In this document: piece after piece, positions 5,593 through 5,715 of the stretch | Layout of the letters: each line of letters starts with the position of its first letter | How positions within the stretch are numbered: the first letter of the stretch is position 1 | Assembly (NCBI GenBank): GCA_029260415.1 | Contig: JAJDDH010000284.1 | Location: forward strand, 1 to 5,715 | Length of the DNA: 5,715 nt | Source: Phycisphaerales bacterium | GTDB lineage: Bacteria; Planctomycetota; Phycisphaerae; Phycisphaerales; UBA1924 | Direction of reading: 5' to 3' | Notes under the pieces: generated by a model | Database searches by the model: none | Told to the model about the DNA's origin: nothing | What the model saw: only the letters and a program-made list of their open reading frames with translations | Program-made: the position numbers and the translations under genes

Positions 5593-5715
5593 GCGCTGGA
5601 TTCGATCGCGCCCTCCAGGATCGCCTCGGCCAGCTCGTCGGGGCGTTGGCTGCCGATCATGTAGCGCTTGTCGCCCGCGGTGATGGCGACGCCCCGGTCG
5701 CCGAAGACGTTGAGC
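5583..5715 (-). CDS. 3' end of a gene running off the window, possibly PH-domain-like
   Basis: Reading the - strand from 5714 gives 43 codons without a stop, ending with TGA at 5585-5583. The readable tail contains FGDRGVAITAGDKRYMIGSQ (4-23) and RPDELAEAI, then ends in SSAQR. A beta-hairpin followed by I-G-(S/T)-Q-R-x-x-E-L and a helix resembles the end of bacterial PH-like (DUF304-type) membrane-associated proteins. This is resemblance only; the start and most of the protein lie beyond 5715. Codon use is strongly GC-ending like the neighbours, which supports real coding. The gene is convergent with nuoE and overlaps it by 10 bp. Confidence 0.6.
   Translation of the reverse strand, partial: LNVFGDRGVAITAGDKRYMIGSQRPDELAEAILEGAIESSAQR
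5584..5598. repeat. Inverted repeat at the nuoE / downstream gene overlap
   Basis: CAGCGCT (5584-5590) and AGCGCTG (5592-5598) form a perfect inverted repeat around G5591. Within it, the coding overlap TCAGCGCTGA (5583-5592) is itself a perfect 10-bp palindrome made of both TGA stop codons and a GCGC centre. Because of this symmetry both proteins end in Gln-Arg. There is no T-tract. Confidence 0.5.

Noticed and set aside
1..5715. Mobile element, phage, defence system, CRISPR array or RNA gene
   Set aside because: I saw no transposase or integrase motifs, repeat-spacer pattern, tRNA-like fold or terminal repeats. Coding is nearly continuous with uniform GC-ending codon use.

Overview
This is a GC-rich, gene-dense window from a member of the Planctomycetota, most likely the class Phycisphaerae. 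The main evidence is the gene at 3044-3757. It encodes a secreted protein ending in a short Cys-bounded module (ADIAAPFGVVNFDDVLAFL..FGEGC) of the kind called a 'GC-type dockerin' in Phycisphaerae genomes. The assignment rests on recognising that signature and not on a search. The complex I proteins and the many exported proteins fit a heterotrophic, respiring bacterium with an outer membrane.

Layout, left to right: (1) 4-1626 (+), an exported GH13 alpha-glucan hydrolase. (2) 1683-2972 (+), nuoD, the quinone-site subunit of complex I, with a GTG start, its own promoter-like element and a Shine-Dalgarno. (3) 3044-3757 (+), the dockerin-tailed secreted protein, preceded by two small hairpins. 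(4) 4515-3760 (-), a lipoprotein with an intact trypsin-like catalytic triad, convergent with gene 3. (5) 4580-4951 (+), a small lipoprotein of unknown function, divergent from gene 4 and apparently sharing an interleaved promoter with it. (6) 5020-5592 (+), nuoE, the [2Fe-2S] N1a subunit of complex I, with its own promoter-like element. (7) 5715-5583 (-), the 3' end of a gene running off the window, possibly PH-domain-like, overlapping the end of nuoE by 10 bp. No stretch longer than 71 bp lacks a gene. No tRNA, rRNA, mobile element or CRISPR array was seen.

The genes do not form one operon. nuoD and nuoE are parts of one enzyme but lie about 2 kb apart, separated by three unrelated envelope genes, one of them on the other strand. 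nuoC is not upstream of nuoD and nuoF is not downstream of nuoE. Complex I genes are therefore at least partly dispersed here, and each appears to carry its own promoter. The other four complete genes encode exported or lipid-anchored proteins: glucan degradation, surface display, envelope proteolysis and one unknown.

I see no convincing undescribed multi-gene system. The points most worth a second look are the scattered nuo genes, the orphan N-terminal domain on the dockerin-type tail, the divergent lipoprotein/protease pair with interleaved -10 elements, and the two convergent gene junctions, which both fall on palindromes with the same AGCGCT core.
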